Below are positions 31,422 through 37,627 of a stretch of DNA of 37,627 nucleotides, piece after piece. The position numbers were made by a program, and so were the translations under genes. The stretch lies in assembly GCA_946478975.1 (NCBI GenBank), contig CAMLEO010000030.1, forward strand, positions 1 to 37,627. Direction: 5' to 3'. The first letter of the stretch is position 1. Each line of letters opens with the position of its first letter. Under the pieces are notes generated by a model. It was not told where the DNA came from and ran no database searches. It worked only from the letters and a program-made list of their open reading frames with translations. The stretch is from an uncultured Steroidobacter sp. (GTDB lineage Bacteria; Pseudomonadota; Gammaproteobacteria; Steroidobacterales; Steroidobacteraceae).

Positions 31422-32840
31422 TCAAGAAAGCTGAAAGCTCGCCGAGGCTCGATCCGCGCCTGGTGTGACGTTCTCTGCGCGCAAGGCGCCGTTCACATGC
31501 CGCAAGTAGCTCTTGGGCGAAGCTGCCGACGCGAAGCTGACAGCTTTTGGATCTGCGAGCCCGGGTTGCTTGACGAAGCTGCTGCGTCGAGCGAACTCGG
31601 CACTGCCATCGTCGCGTGCCACGGTCACAGTCGAGTCGCCGCCGACGATCAGCTTGCTGGCCGGCGATTCGATCGGCACCAGCGCCACTTTGTTTGCATC
31701 CACCTGGCTGGGCACTTGACGGAACTGCGTCGATGCAACCGGACCGACACCGACAACGATTCGCTCGCCATCGACGCGCACGAACTGATCTTTGCGGTCG
31801 AGCGGTGACAGCCGATCGGGCAGGGCGCCGTTGCCGACGGGCACACCGAAGTCGGGTGTGCCATCGGCGCGGTAGTACAGCCGCTGAATGCGAGTGTGAC
31901 GATTCGGATCGAACAGCGGATCGCCGACGATCTTCTCGTAATCGCGGCCGTGATAGACCAGCAAGTCGCGACCCTGCTCATCAACCGTGAAGCTGTTGTG
32001 GCCGGGGCCATACACGCTGGTCGCGGCCGAGCTGACAAACACCGGCTGTTGTGACTTCGTCCAGACTTCGGGATTCATGATGTCGGCGTCATCGGGCGCG
32101 GTGAGCAGGCCGAGGCAGTAACGTGCGTCGGTGGCGCTGGCGGAGTAGGTCATGAACAACCGGCCGTTGCGCGCGAGCAAGGCGGGGCCTTCGTTGACCT
32201 TGAAGCCTCGAATTTCCCACTCCAGCGTCGGCTGCGTCAGTCGCGCCGGCGCACGCGCGAGCGTCGTCGGTGTAGCGAGCGGAGCGAGATAAACATTCGT
32301 GTTGTTGCCGATGGTCGGCTCATGCTGAGCCCAGCTGATGTAACGCACGCCGCGATGCTCGAACACGGTCGAGTCGAGCGTGAACGTGTCCCACGGTGTT
32401 GCCAGCTTGCCGAGCAGTTCCCATTTGGATGTGAGCGGATCCGCGCCCGCACATCGCATCACGTAGGTTCGAATGCGAAATTTGTCGTCACCGTCGCCGG
32501 CCGCGAAATACATATGCCAGCGGCCGTCGATGAGATGCAGCTCGGGCGCCCAGATGTAGCCGGCCATGCGGCCGCTCGCCGGTCGCCGCCAGACCACGGC
32601 TTCCTCGGCGGTGCCCAGCCCGGCCAATGTCGGCGCTCGACGGATGATCAGCCGGTCGTATTCCGGCACCGAGGCCGTCATGTAGTAGCTGCCGTCGTGG
32701 CGAAAGATCTGCGCGTCGGCCCGTTGACGCACGAGCGGATTTTCAGTGACTGGCGCGGATGTGGCCGAGCGAGCAAACGTCGGGCATGCGGCCAGGGCAG
32801 CGGCTCCGCCGAGGAACAGGCGGCGCGAGAAATGAATCAT
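31422..32840 (-). CDS. Exported GH43 glycosidase with C-terminal CBM42 (AbfB) domain
   Basis: The 472-residue protein begins with a Tat-type signal (HFSRRLFLGGAAALAACPTF). The five-bladed GH43 propeller follows, with the three acidic residues of the family: base D42 in RADAQIF, D156 in LDSTVFEH and acid E217 in NEGPALLARNGRLFMTYS. The C-terminal ~130 residues resemble the arabinose-binding AbfB domain, ending with SFVKQPGLADPKAVSF and YLRHVNGALRAE. An alpha-L-arabinofuranosidase role on arabinan or arabinoxylan side chains is therefore likely, in the periplasm or outside. The ATG at 32840 was chosen because the twin-arginine motif then sits normally. Its position beside the receptor/SapC locus suggests that it processes the imported glycan. 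Confidence 0.85.
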   Translation of the reverse strand: MIHFSRRLFLGGAAALAACPTFARSATSAPVTENPLVRQRADAQIFRHDGSYYMTASVPEYDRLIIRRAPTLAGLGTAEEAVVWRRPASGRMAGYIWAPELHLIDGRWHMYFAAGDGDDKFRIRTYVMRCAGADPLTSKWELLGKLATPWDTFTLDSTVFEHRGVRYISWAQHEPTIGNNTNVYLAPLATPTTLARAPARLTQPTLEWEIRGFKVNEGPALLARNGRLFMTYSASATDARYCLGLLTAPDDADIMNPEVWTKSQQPVFVSSAATSVYGPGHNSFTVDEQGRDLLVYHGRDYEKIVGDPLFDPNRHTRIQRLYYRADGTPDFGVPVGNGALPDRLSPLDRKDQFVRVDGERIVVGVGPVASTQFRQVPSQVDANKVALVPIESPASKLIVGGDSTVTVARDDGSAEFARRSSFVKQPGLADPKAVSFASAASPKSYLRHVNGALRAENVTPGADRASASFQLS

Positions 32841-32912
32841 TGGGTCGGAAACTCCGGCGGACAACTACTCAGACAATTGTGCCCAAGGTCGCGCCGCCCG
32901 TCACCAGGGCTT

Positions 32913-33815
32913 CTACGCTCCCGGCTGCCAGCCGCTTTTTGCGAGCAGCGCCTTTGGATCTTCCATTTGCAGAATCTCGCGCAGCGCTTGTTGTTTATCC
33001 GCCGCGTGCTGATAGTAAGTTTTGGCGATTCGATAACCGACCCAGTAGCCCAGGTCGCCGGATTTTTCGCGCGTGCCGTTGTAGAGCCACGCAGAAACAT
33101 CGGTTTTGTCCAGGTCGGCGAGAAAGGCCGTTTCGATTTCGCGCTCACGACCTCGGGTCATCGCTGCGTGGGCGGCATTCGAGACGCTGCCCGCAATGAT
33201 CTCCGCCGTGAGCTCGGCGATGCCTTCGATCAGCGATCCTTCCAGGACCGTCGGATGTTCCTTGTCGACGAGCGGCTGGTATTGCTGGACGTGTGCGTAT
33301 TCGTGAGCGATCACGTATACGAATCGGTCTTCGGGATTGGGATTCAGATATTCGGCCCCGCACAGCGCTTCGAGCCCGATCTGAATGCCGGTGATCGGAC
33401 TGCCCACGCCCGCGGGTTTGCCGCGTCCGACCGCGATCGTGATGGGAGGAAGTTTTGCCTGCGGATACAGTTGCACCAAGGTGCGCAAGGCGACCGTGAC
33501 TCGCTCCCGGACCCGCGGCAGGACTTCCATGCAGCGCCTGGCGTGCGAGTAGACCTGCGGGTCTTTGGCCAGCGTGTCGGCGATGCGCACGCCGGTGATG
33601 TTTCGTAACTTCGCGAACTGATGCAGGCCTTCCGAGCCGCCATCGAGATAGTCACGTTGCAGCTGTTCGGCGGAAGGGTGCCCGTTGGCGGCGTCGTAGA
33701 TCGCGAAGAAGCGGCCGACATCTTCGGTGTGGATGCTGGGCGTCGTCACCTCTCGGGAGCTGGCGCTCTGTACGACGCAGAGGAGGGCAGCAGCTACGAT
33801 CGCGGAACGGTTCAT
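32913..33815 (-). CDS. Secreted zinc peptidase-like protein (DUF2268-like)
   Basis: The 300-residue protein has a signal peptide (MNRSAIVAAALLCVVQSASS) and a zinc motif VIAHEYAHVQQYQ (H171, E172, H175), followed at a gluzincin-like distance by SLIEGIAELTAEI, which can give the third ligand (E197 or E201). This matches the pattern of predicted zinc proteases such as DUF2268, although I cannot be sure of the family. The ATG at 33815 was chosen because GAGGG is eight bases upstream; for the ATG at 33821 it would be two bases away. It lies 72 bp upstream of the GH43 gene in the same direction. Confidence 0.75.
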   Translation of the reverse strand: MNRSAIVAAALLCVVQSASSREVTTPSIHTEDVGRFFAIYDAANGHPSAEQLQRDYLDGGSEGLHQFAKLRNITGVRIADTLAKDPQVYSHARRCMEVLPRVRERVTVALRTLVQLYPQAKLPPITIAVGRGKPAGVGSPITGIQIGLEALCGAEYLNPNPEDRFVYVIAHEYAHVQQYQPLVDKEHPTVLEGSLIEGIAELTAEIIAGSVSNAAHAAMTRGREREIETAFLADLDKTDVSAWLYNGTREKSGDLGYWVGYRIAKTYYQHAADKQQALREILQMEDPKALLAKSGWQPGA

Positions 33816-33862
33816 GTCCATGGCCCTCACGATAGACGCACGCCCCCGGGAGCCGCAAGGAA

Positions 33863-33890
33863 ATGACCTGCAATCTCACGGGCGTATACT
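33863..33890 (+). promoter_or_regulatory. Promoter for the antitoxin-like gene
   Basis: ATGACC (33863-33868, four of six to TTGACA), a 16-bp spacer and TATACT (33885-33890) form a plausible sigma-70 promoter. Transcription would start about 27 bases before the ATG at 33924. Confidence 0.45.
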
Positions 33891-33923
33891 CGCGCGTCGA
33901 CGAGTCGGACGAGCGTTCATTCA

Positions 33924-34328
33924 ATGTATCAACTGCCCTCGATGTCACCTGCGCTGCTGACCAAGGCGTTGCTTCGCGCCGCTGAGCAATTGGGTCTGTC
34001 CACCGCTCTTGCAGAGCTGCTGCAGACAGCAGCCGAGGACACGGCGCAACTGCAATCGGGAGCGCGAGTGTTGGATCCGAACAAGAACGAGTGGGCGAGA
34101 GCGCGTGAAATCGTGAGCTTGTTTCGTACGCTGATTGAGTTGCTCAGCACGCCCGAGCGAGCGAAGGCCTGGCTCGGCACCCCGAACGACGCGCTCGGCG
34201 CGGCGCCGATCGATTTGCTTCGCTCAGCCGACGCCGAGCGCGTGCATCGATATCTGAGCGCCGTGCGCAAGCACGAATTGCGAATGCCACCCGCGTGGCG
34301 CCGCGAGCATCGAGACGAACTGCAATGA
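33924..34328 (+). CDS. Xre/MbcA/ParS-type (DUF2384) antitoxin-like protein
   Basis: The 134-residue protein has a short Xre-like N-terminal part (LLTKALLRAAEQLGLSTALA, about 11-45) whose helix-turn-helix looks degenerate. The usual linker RVLDPNKNEWARAREIVSLF follows, then the toxin-binding MbcA/ParS domain (about 63-118: LIELLSTPERAKAWLGTPND, ALGAAPIDLLRSADAE). Such proteins normally neutralise a RES-domain NAD-degrading toxin encoded directly downstream. No RES-like gene lies beside this one; downstream are 17 bases and then a convergent gene. It may be an orphan, a regulator, or a partner of a toxin elsewhere. No clear Shine-Dalgarno sequence precedes the ATG, and an internal ATG at 33942 is possible. 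Confidence 0.8.
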   Translation: MYQLPSMSPALLTKALLRAAEQLGLSTALAELLQTAAEDTAQLQSGARVLDPNKNEWARAREIVSLFRTLIELLSTPERAKAWLGTPNDALGAAPIDLLRSADAERVHRYLSAVRKHELRMPPAWRREHRDELQ

Positions 34329-34345
34329 ATGATTGATCGAAGCGC

Positions 34346-34633
34346 TCAACGGCGCCCGAGTTGCACCGTGCGCACCAGCACCGGTTGAGTATTCGGCCCG
34401 GGTTTGGCTTCGGTGTAGACGCTCATCTGCAACTCGCCCTGCAGATCGTCGAGCTCATCGATCGCCTGGTCGAGAAACCACGCGACGTATTCTTCCAGCG
34501 AGCGAGTCGCGAGGGCTTTGTTCGACACCTGCTGCGGGCCGCCGGGGCCTAACGGCTCGAAGGAGTGCTTGCGCTGATCGCGAAAGCGCAAGTCATACCA
34601 GTAGTTTTGCCAGTAGGGCTGAGTCGCGGGCAT
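34346..34633 (-). CDS. Hypothetical 95-residue protein
   Basis: The small protein is rich in aromatic residues at its start (PYWQNYWYDLRFRDQ). It then has an acidic helix (EEYVAWFLDQAIDELDDLQG) and a short beta-like end (QPVLVRTVQLG). No signal peptide, cysteine or membrane segment is present, and I do not recognise a family. It follows the LysM-like gene by 49 bp on the same strand. The only start codon that keeps most of the frame lies inside a 12-bp RNA stem, so translation may be controlled or weak. Coding is supported by the high-GC third positions and non-repetitive composition, but not proven. Confidence 0.55.
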   Translation of the reverse strand: MPATQPYWQNYWYDLRFRDQRKHSFEPLGPGGPQQVSNKALATRSLEEYVAWFLDQAIDELDDLQGELQMSVYTEAKPGPNTQPVLVRTVQLGRR

Positions 34634-34664
34634 GCGAGCGTTGTATCAAGCGCGCTCGCATGCC
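34629..34664. repeat. 12-bp stem-loop containing a start codon
   Basis: GGCATGCGAGCG (34629-34640) and CGCTCGCATGCC (34653-34664) are perfect complements around a 12-nt loop. On the minus strand it begins 19 bases after the LysM-like stop, and its second arm holds the ATG (34633-34631) of the 95-residue protein. It could be a terminator-like end for the upstream gene, a translational lock for the downstream gene, or both. Confidence 0.6.
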
Positions 34665-34682
34665 GCAAATACAGTCGATGTC

Positions 34683-35795
34683 TCAATCGGTGCCGTCGTC
34701 TTTCGGCGCTTCCGATGTCTTGCTGGGCTCCGGCTCCTTGGTCGCGCCGACTTCGCTGGCGCGGTTCTGGGCGTAGTCGTCCAGCTGTTTCTTCTGGTCG
34801 TCGTTTTCCGGCTTGTCGCCCTTGCCGTAGGTGTTGAGGTTGAACTTGTCCGTGGACAGCACTTCGTTGTACAGCGTGATCAGCACCGACGTGCGCTTGT
34901 CTTTGTCCACCTCGCCATAGCCTTCGTGCTTGCGGCCAGCGTAGCGGTTCAGCACGTCCAGCGCGTGCGCCTGCTCGGTGCTGTTCTTGCTGGTGTAGTT
35001 CTCCTGGCCGACGATTTGATTCACTCCCGCCGTGAACTCCTTGTCGTGGCCGTAGCGGTTCATGAAGTTCTTTTGCGCGCCTTCGTCCATGCGGAAGAAG
35101 CCTTGCGAGCCGATGACCTTCAGCCGCTGATTGCCATCCTCGCCGGGGTTGGCGACGATCTTGTCGACTTCGCCAGTCGCAAAGGACTTGTCCTTGGTGC
35201 CATACACGGCGAGCAGCTGTTGCTGCTGTTTCTCGTCCAGGCTGCGGAACGCCGCACTGCTGCCGAGCTTCGCGAGATTGTCGCGGTTCATGCCGGGCAC
35301 GTCATAGGCAGTGATGAGCGAAGCCTTGGTGTTCTCGCTCAGGTTCGGGAATCCGGGCACGGTGCCGATCCAGGTGTCGACCGCATTTTTCTTGTTGAGA
35401 TCGACGCCTTTGCCGCCGTCGCCGGCCACTGCCTTGTTATAAGCACCTTGCGAGGCGGTGTTGTTGGTCACGCCGTTCGCCGGCTTGTCCAGCTGCGCCG
35501 GATCGATGCGCACCTTGATCTTCTCGCCGTCGTAAATCAGGTTCGGATTGCGGCCGTGGCCGCTGCCGTCGAGGCGGCGAAAGCCATTGTCGTCGCAGAC
35601 CGTGTCGAGCTGTTTGCGGATGTCCTGTTGCGAGACCTTGGTGCTGGCGGCTTCCCAGGTTTCGCTCTGGGTCTTCATCCGGTCCAGCACCGCCTGTTCC
35701 TGGGCAATTTCCCACAGGCAGTCGTGCATGGGTGCGCCGGGATCGTTCGGCAGCGGCTCGCGAGTCCCCCACGACGTCACTTGAATTTCGGCCAT
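34683..35795 (-). CDS. LysM-like protein with internal repeats
   Basis: The 370-residue protein has no signal peptide and no long hydrophobic run. Residues about 57-97 resemble a LysM motif (IRKQLDTVCDDNGFRRLDG ... NPNLIYDGEKIKV), which binds peptidoglycan or related glycans. At least two similar units follow: FRSLDEKQQQQLLAVYGT ... EVDKIV (183-214) and FFRMDEGAQKNFMNRYGH ... GVNQIV (233-262). Looser copies sit near 149 and 278. The tail is highly charged (Pro/Glu/Lys/Asp-rich). AGGAGG six bases before the ATG at 35795 gives strong translation. I do not recognise the family. LysM without a Sec signal raises the possibility of export by another route, which is inference only. Confidence 0.65.
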   Translation of the reverse strand: MAEIQVTSWGTREPLPNDPGAPMHDCLWEIAQEQAVLDRMKTQSETWEAASTKVSQQDIRKQLDTVCDDNGFRRLDGSGHGRNPNLIYDGEKIKVRIDPAQLDKPANGVTNNTASQGAYNKAVAGDGGKGVDLNKKNAVDTWIGTVPGFPNLSENTKASLITAYDVPGMNRDNLAKLGSSAAFRSLDEKQQQQLLAVYGTKDKSFATGEVDKIVANPGEDGNQRLKVIGSQGFFRMDEGAQKNFMNRYGHDKEFTAGVNQIVGQENYTSKNSTEQAHALDVLNRYAGRKHEGYGEVDKDKRTSVLITLYNEVLSTDKFNLNTYGKGDKPENDDQKKQLDDYAQNRASEVGATKEPEPSKTSEAPKDDGTD

Positions 35796-35855
35796 CGTCC
35801 CCTCCTGGAGTGCGCCACGCATTCGCGCTCGAAACCGAGTTTAGCGAGGGGGAAA

Positions 35856-35874
35856 GCCGGTGAACGTCACCGGC
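35856..35874. terminator. Hairpin downstream of the SGNH lipoprotein gene
   Basis: GCCGGTGA (35856-35863) and TCACCGGC (35867-35874) form a perfect 8-bp stem with a 3-nt loop. Read on the minus strand it is followed by TTT, so it may end the SGNH transcript 69 bases past its stop, just before the LysM-like gene. Confidence 0.5.
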
Positions 35875-35942
35875 GGCAGGAGAGGGTGAAAATCGCCGGC
35901 GACCCGGGCGTTCCCGGACCGGCCGCCGCAGTCAAGCGAGCC

Positions 35943-37220
35943 TCATTGGAACAGCCGCAAATCGATCGCCTCGCCGATTGCCCGATATCCGGCCGGATTG
36001 GGATGAATGAAGTCGCAGTTGTACTCGGCCTTGATGATCTGGGCGCCGGTGGGCGAGACGCCGCCGCCGCTCATCAGCGCATCGAAGTCGACGATGCCAT
36101 CGAACTTCGCCTGGTGACGAATCCACTCGTTCACTTCCAGGCGGTAGCGTTCCTGCTGCTCGTTGAAGCCCTGGCCCGCGCCTTCGGGCCGGCCTCGCGG
36201 AATCATGGTGCCGCCGATGATCTTCAGGCCGCGCGCGTGCACGCGATCGATGATTTGCCGGGTGCCATCGATCACCGCGGCCGAAGTGTCGCCGCGAGAG
36301 ATATCGTTCGTGCCCATGAAGAAGATCACGTGCGTTGCGCCGGCGCGATCCAAAACATCTCGATCCAGGCGCTCCAGTGCGGGCGGACCGCTGACGCCTG
36401 CGGCCAGCACGCGATTGCCTGAAATGCCGGCGTTGACGATCGATTTCCGAGCGCTGGCGGGCAACGCTGCCAGCCGCTGCGCGAGCACGTCGAGCCAGCG
36501 TTGATACAAATCGGGAAGCACCTTGCCGTTGCTGTCGTTGGTGCTGCAGGCGCCATCCGTAATCGAATCGCCGAATGCAACGATCGCGCTGCTGGCCGCC
36601 GTCGAAGTCACATCGACCGCAGAGACCCAATACACAGGAAACGATGCGACGTTGGGTGCCACCGGTGGCACCGGCTCGAAGCCGGCGCCCGAATCGGAGC
36701 TCGCCTGGTGTCCCGATGTGAAATAAGTGGTCGTCAATCCGAGCGCATGGGTGCTGACTTCGCTTGCGGATTGAACATCCAGGCTCACTGCCAACCGCTG
36801 AAATGCGCGCACCGGAAATTTCAGCGGATCGCTGTAAACACCGGCGCCAGGCTGCAGAGTCACGTTGGCCTGGTGCTTGAATGTGAGCTGCTTGTTCGAT
36901 CCAGGCACCAAGGCGGCGCCTCGTCCCAGCACGCCGATGTACGCAGCCGCGAAAGTCACCGGCGTCTTGGCGATCGTATTCTCCAGCTTGATTCGCAGCG
37001 CTGTGCCATCGATCGTGCGGCCGACGATGACTCTCACGGTCGAGTTGTCGAGCGGTGGCGGCGGTTCGGCGAGCCGGCCTTGCGAGGCCGACCACGCCGC
37101 CAGGAATTTCCCTGCTCCAGTCGCGTCGTGCGGCGGCGTACTGGTGCAGGCGGCCAGGAACACGAACAGGCCGTAAATCGCCAATGCAGCGCGGCCGCGC
37201 AGGTGCTTCAGTGGAGTCAT
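35943..37220 (-). CDS. SGNH/GDSL hydrolase lipoprotein
   Basis: The 425-residue protein has a lipoprotein signal with LAAC (C25). A beta-rich N-terminal domain follows (about 38-205: VRVIVGRTIDGTALRIKLEN, RAFQRLAVSLDV). Then comes a full SGNH hydrolase with FGDSITDG (S219), NAGISGNRVL, FFMGTNDIS and DFIHPNPAGY (D403, H406). The set GDS/GISGN/GTND/DxxH matches exported esterases of the rhamnogalacturonan-acetylesterase/GDSL type that remove acyl groups from plant polysaccharides or other glycans. The exact substrate is not known. It is probably on the outer membrane facing the periplasm. Start at 37220 because the signal begins there. It is divergent from the PepSY gene, 120 bp away. Confidence 0.85.
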   Translation of the reverse strand: MTPLKHLRGRAALAIYGLFVFLAACTSTPPHDATGAGKFLAAWSASQGRLAEPPPPLDNSTVRVIVGRTIDGTALRIKLENTIAKTPVTFAAAYIGVLGRGAALVPGSNKQLTFKHQANVTLQPGAGVYSDPLKFPVRAFQRLAVSLDVQSASEVSTHALGLTTTYFTSGHQASSDSGAGFEPVPPVAPNVASFPVYWVSAVDVTSTAASSAIVAFGDSITDGACSTNDSNGKVLPDLYQRWLDVLAQRLAALPASARKSIVNAGISGNRVLAAGVSGPPALERLDRDVLDRAGATHVIFFMGTNDISRGDTSAAVIDGTRQIIDRVHARGLKIIGGTMIPRGRPEGAGQGFNEQQERYRLEVNEWIRHQAKFDGIVDFDALMSGGGVSPTGAQIIKAEYNCDFIHPNPAGYRAIGEAIDLRLFQ

Positions 37221-37340
37221 TGTTTATCGTTGGTCGTGACGGGTCATCCCCGGCGACGATGATAGCCCACCGGCGGCTCGTCAGGTTTGCGCCAGCAGCG
37301 CAGGTGTACAATCGCCGCCTCACGTGGCCGCGCCCGATCC

Positions 37341-37627
37341 ATGACCGCCCGATCCGTTCTCGTCACCTGCCACCGCTGGGTCGGCCTCAGCTTCGGCGTC
37401 CTGCTGTTCCTGCAAGGCCTGACCGGCGCATCGATTGCATTCCGCGACGAGATCAATCGCGTGCTGTATCACGACGCGCTGGTCATCGAGCCGCTGCAAA
37501 CATATCTGCCGGTGCAGACGCTGATCGAAACGGTCCGTCGTGCTCACCCGCAGTTATACGTGGAGCGCATCGAATATCCCGAGCATAGCGATGAGAGCCT
37601 GATATTCCGGATGCAGGCGGACGGCGG
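37341..37627 (+). CDS. PepSY-associated transmembrane protein, 3' end missing
   Basis: Only the first 95 residues are inside the window, with the frame open to the last base. A first membrane helix with the typical text CHRWVGLSFGVLLFLQGLTG (10-29) is followed by SIAFRDEINRVLYHD and then a periplasmic PepSY-like part (QTLIETVRRAHP). This is the start of the PepSY-TM family (PiuB-like), inner-membrane proteins often found near TonB-dependent siderophore or haem receptors and thought to be flavin- or haem-linked reductases. TACAAT at 37307-37312 may be a -10 box. The ATG at 37341 is the only start that keeps the family N-terminus. Confidence 0.85.
   Translation, partial: MTARSVLVTCHRWVGLSFGVLLFLQGLTGASIAFRDEINRVLYHDALVIEPLQTYLPVQTLIETVRRAHPQLYVERIEYPEHSDESLIFRMQADG

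Noticed and set aside
34333..34776. Plus-strand frame after the antitoxin gene, considered as the missing toxin.
   Set aside because: The translation is Arg/Ser/Ala-rich, lacks RES-domain marks, and lies opposite the 95-residue gene and part of the LysM-like gene.

Overview
The window is a GC-rich stretch of bacterial chromosome with no rRNA, tRNA, CRISPR array, insertion sequence or phage gene that I can see. Gene content points to a gammaproteobacterium near the Xanthomonadales/Nevskiales/Steroidobacter group. It has a glrK-qseG-glrR type two-component operon (a gammaproteobacterial arrangement), a TonB-dependent receptor of the Xanthomonas/Caulobacter type beside SapC, cupin-like and tryptophan-halogenase genes, an exosortase-A type acyl-CoA ligase, SrkA and BipA. 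The genus assignment is inference.

Left part (1-5.8 kb): the end of an exopolysaccharide-type locus, with an MBOAT O-acyltransferase (cut by the window edge), an exosortase-A-associated acyl-CoA ligase and a low-molecular-weight tyrosine phosphatase on the plus strand. These meet a minus-strand pair (YdcF-like DUF218 protein, SGNH hydrolase). A PQQ-type sugar dehydrogenase follows, closed by a strong hairpin. Next (5.8-16 kb): the minus-strand glrK / QseG-like lipoprotein / glrR operon, galE divergent from srkA, a lipoprotein metalloprotease with a small lipoprotein partner, and bipA. Then (16-22 kb): a 1186-residue PAS/GAF/GGDEF/EAL protein ends base-to-base against a secreted beta-helix (pectate-lyase-like) protein. 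The latter is divergent from a 2OG-Fe(II) oxygenase across a region rich in CTTTCG/CGAAAG sites.

The centre (22.8-32.8 kb) is the most interesting region. A minus-strand operon encodes a 1056-residue TonB-dependent receptor, SapC, a JmjC/cupin-like Fe(II) enzyme, a flavin-dependent tryptophan halogenase and an NTF2-like DUF1348 protein. A 0.72-kb regulatory region upstream carries four LacI-type palindromes, one lying on the -35 of a good sigma-70 promoter. On its far side is a second, divergent SapC paralogue, followed by a convergent Tat-exported GH43 + CBM42 arabinofuranosidase-like enzyme. Together these look like a sugar-controlled uptake locus for a plant-type glycan or glycoconjugate, with an attached oxidative/halogenating module of unknown substrate.

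Right part (32.9-37.6 kb): a secreted zinc peptidase, an Xre/MbcA/ParS-type antitoxin with no toxin beside it, a 95-residue unknown protein whose start codon lies in a 12-bp stem, a LysM-like protein with internal repeats, an SGNH lipoprotein, and the start of a PepSY transmembrane protein cut by the window end. Function calls are from motif reading only; no database search was run.
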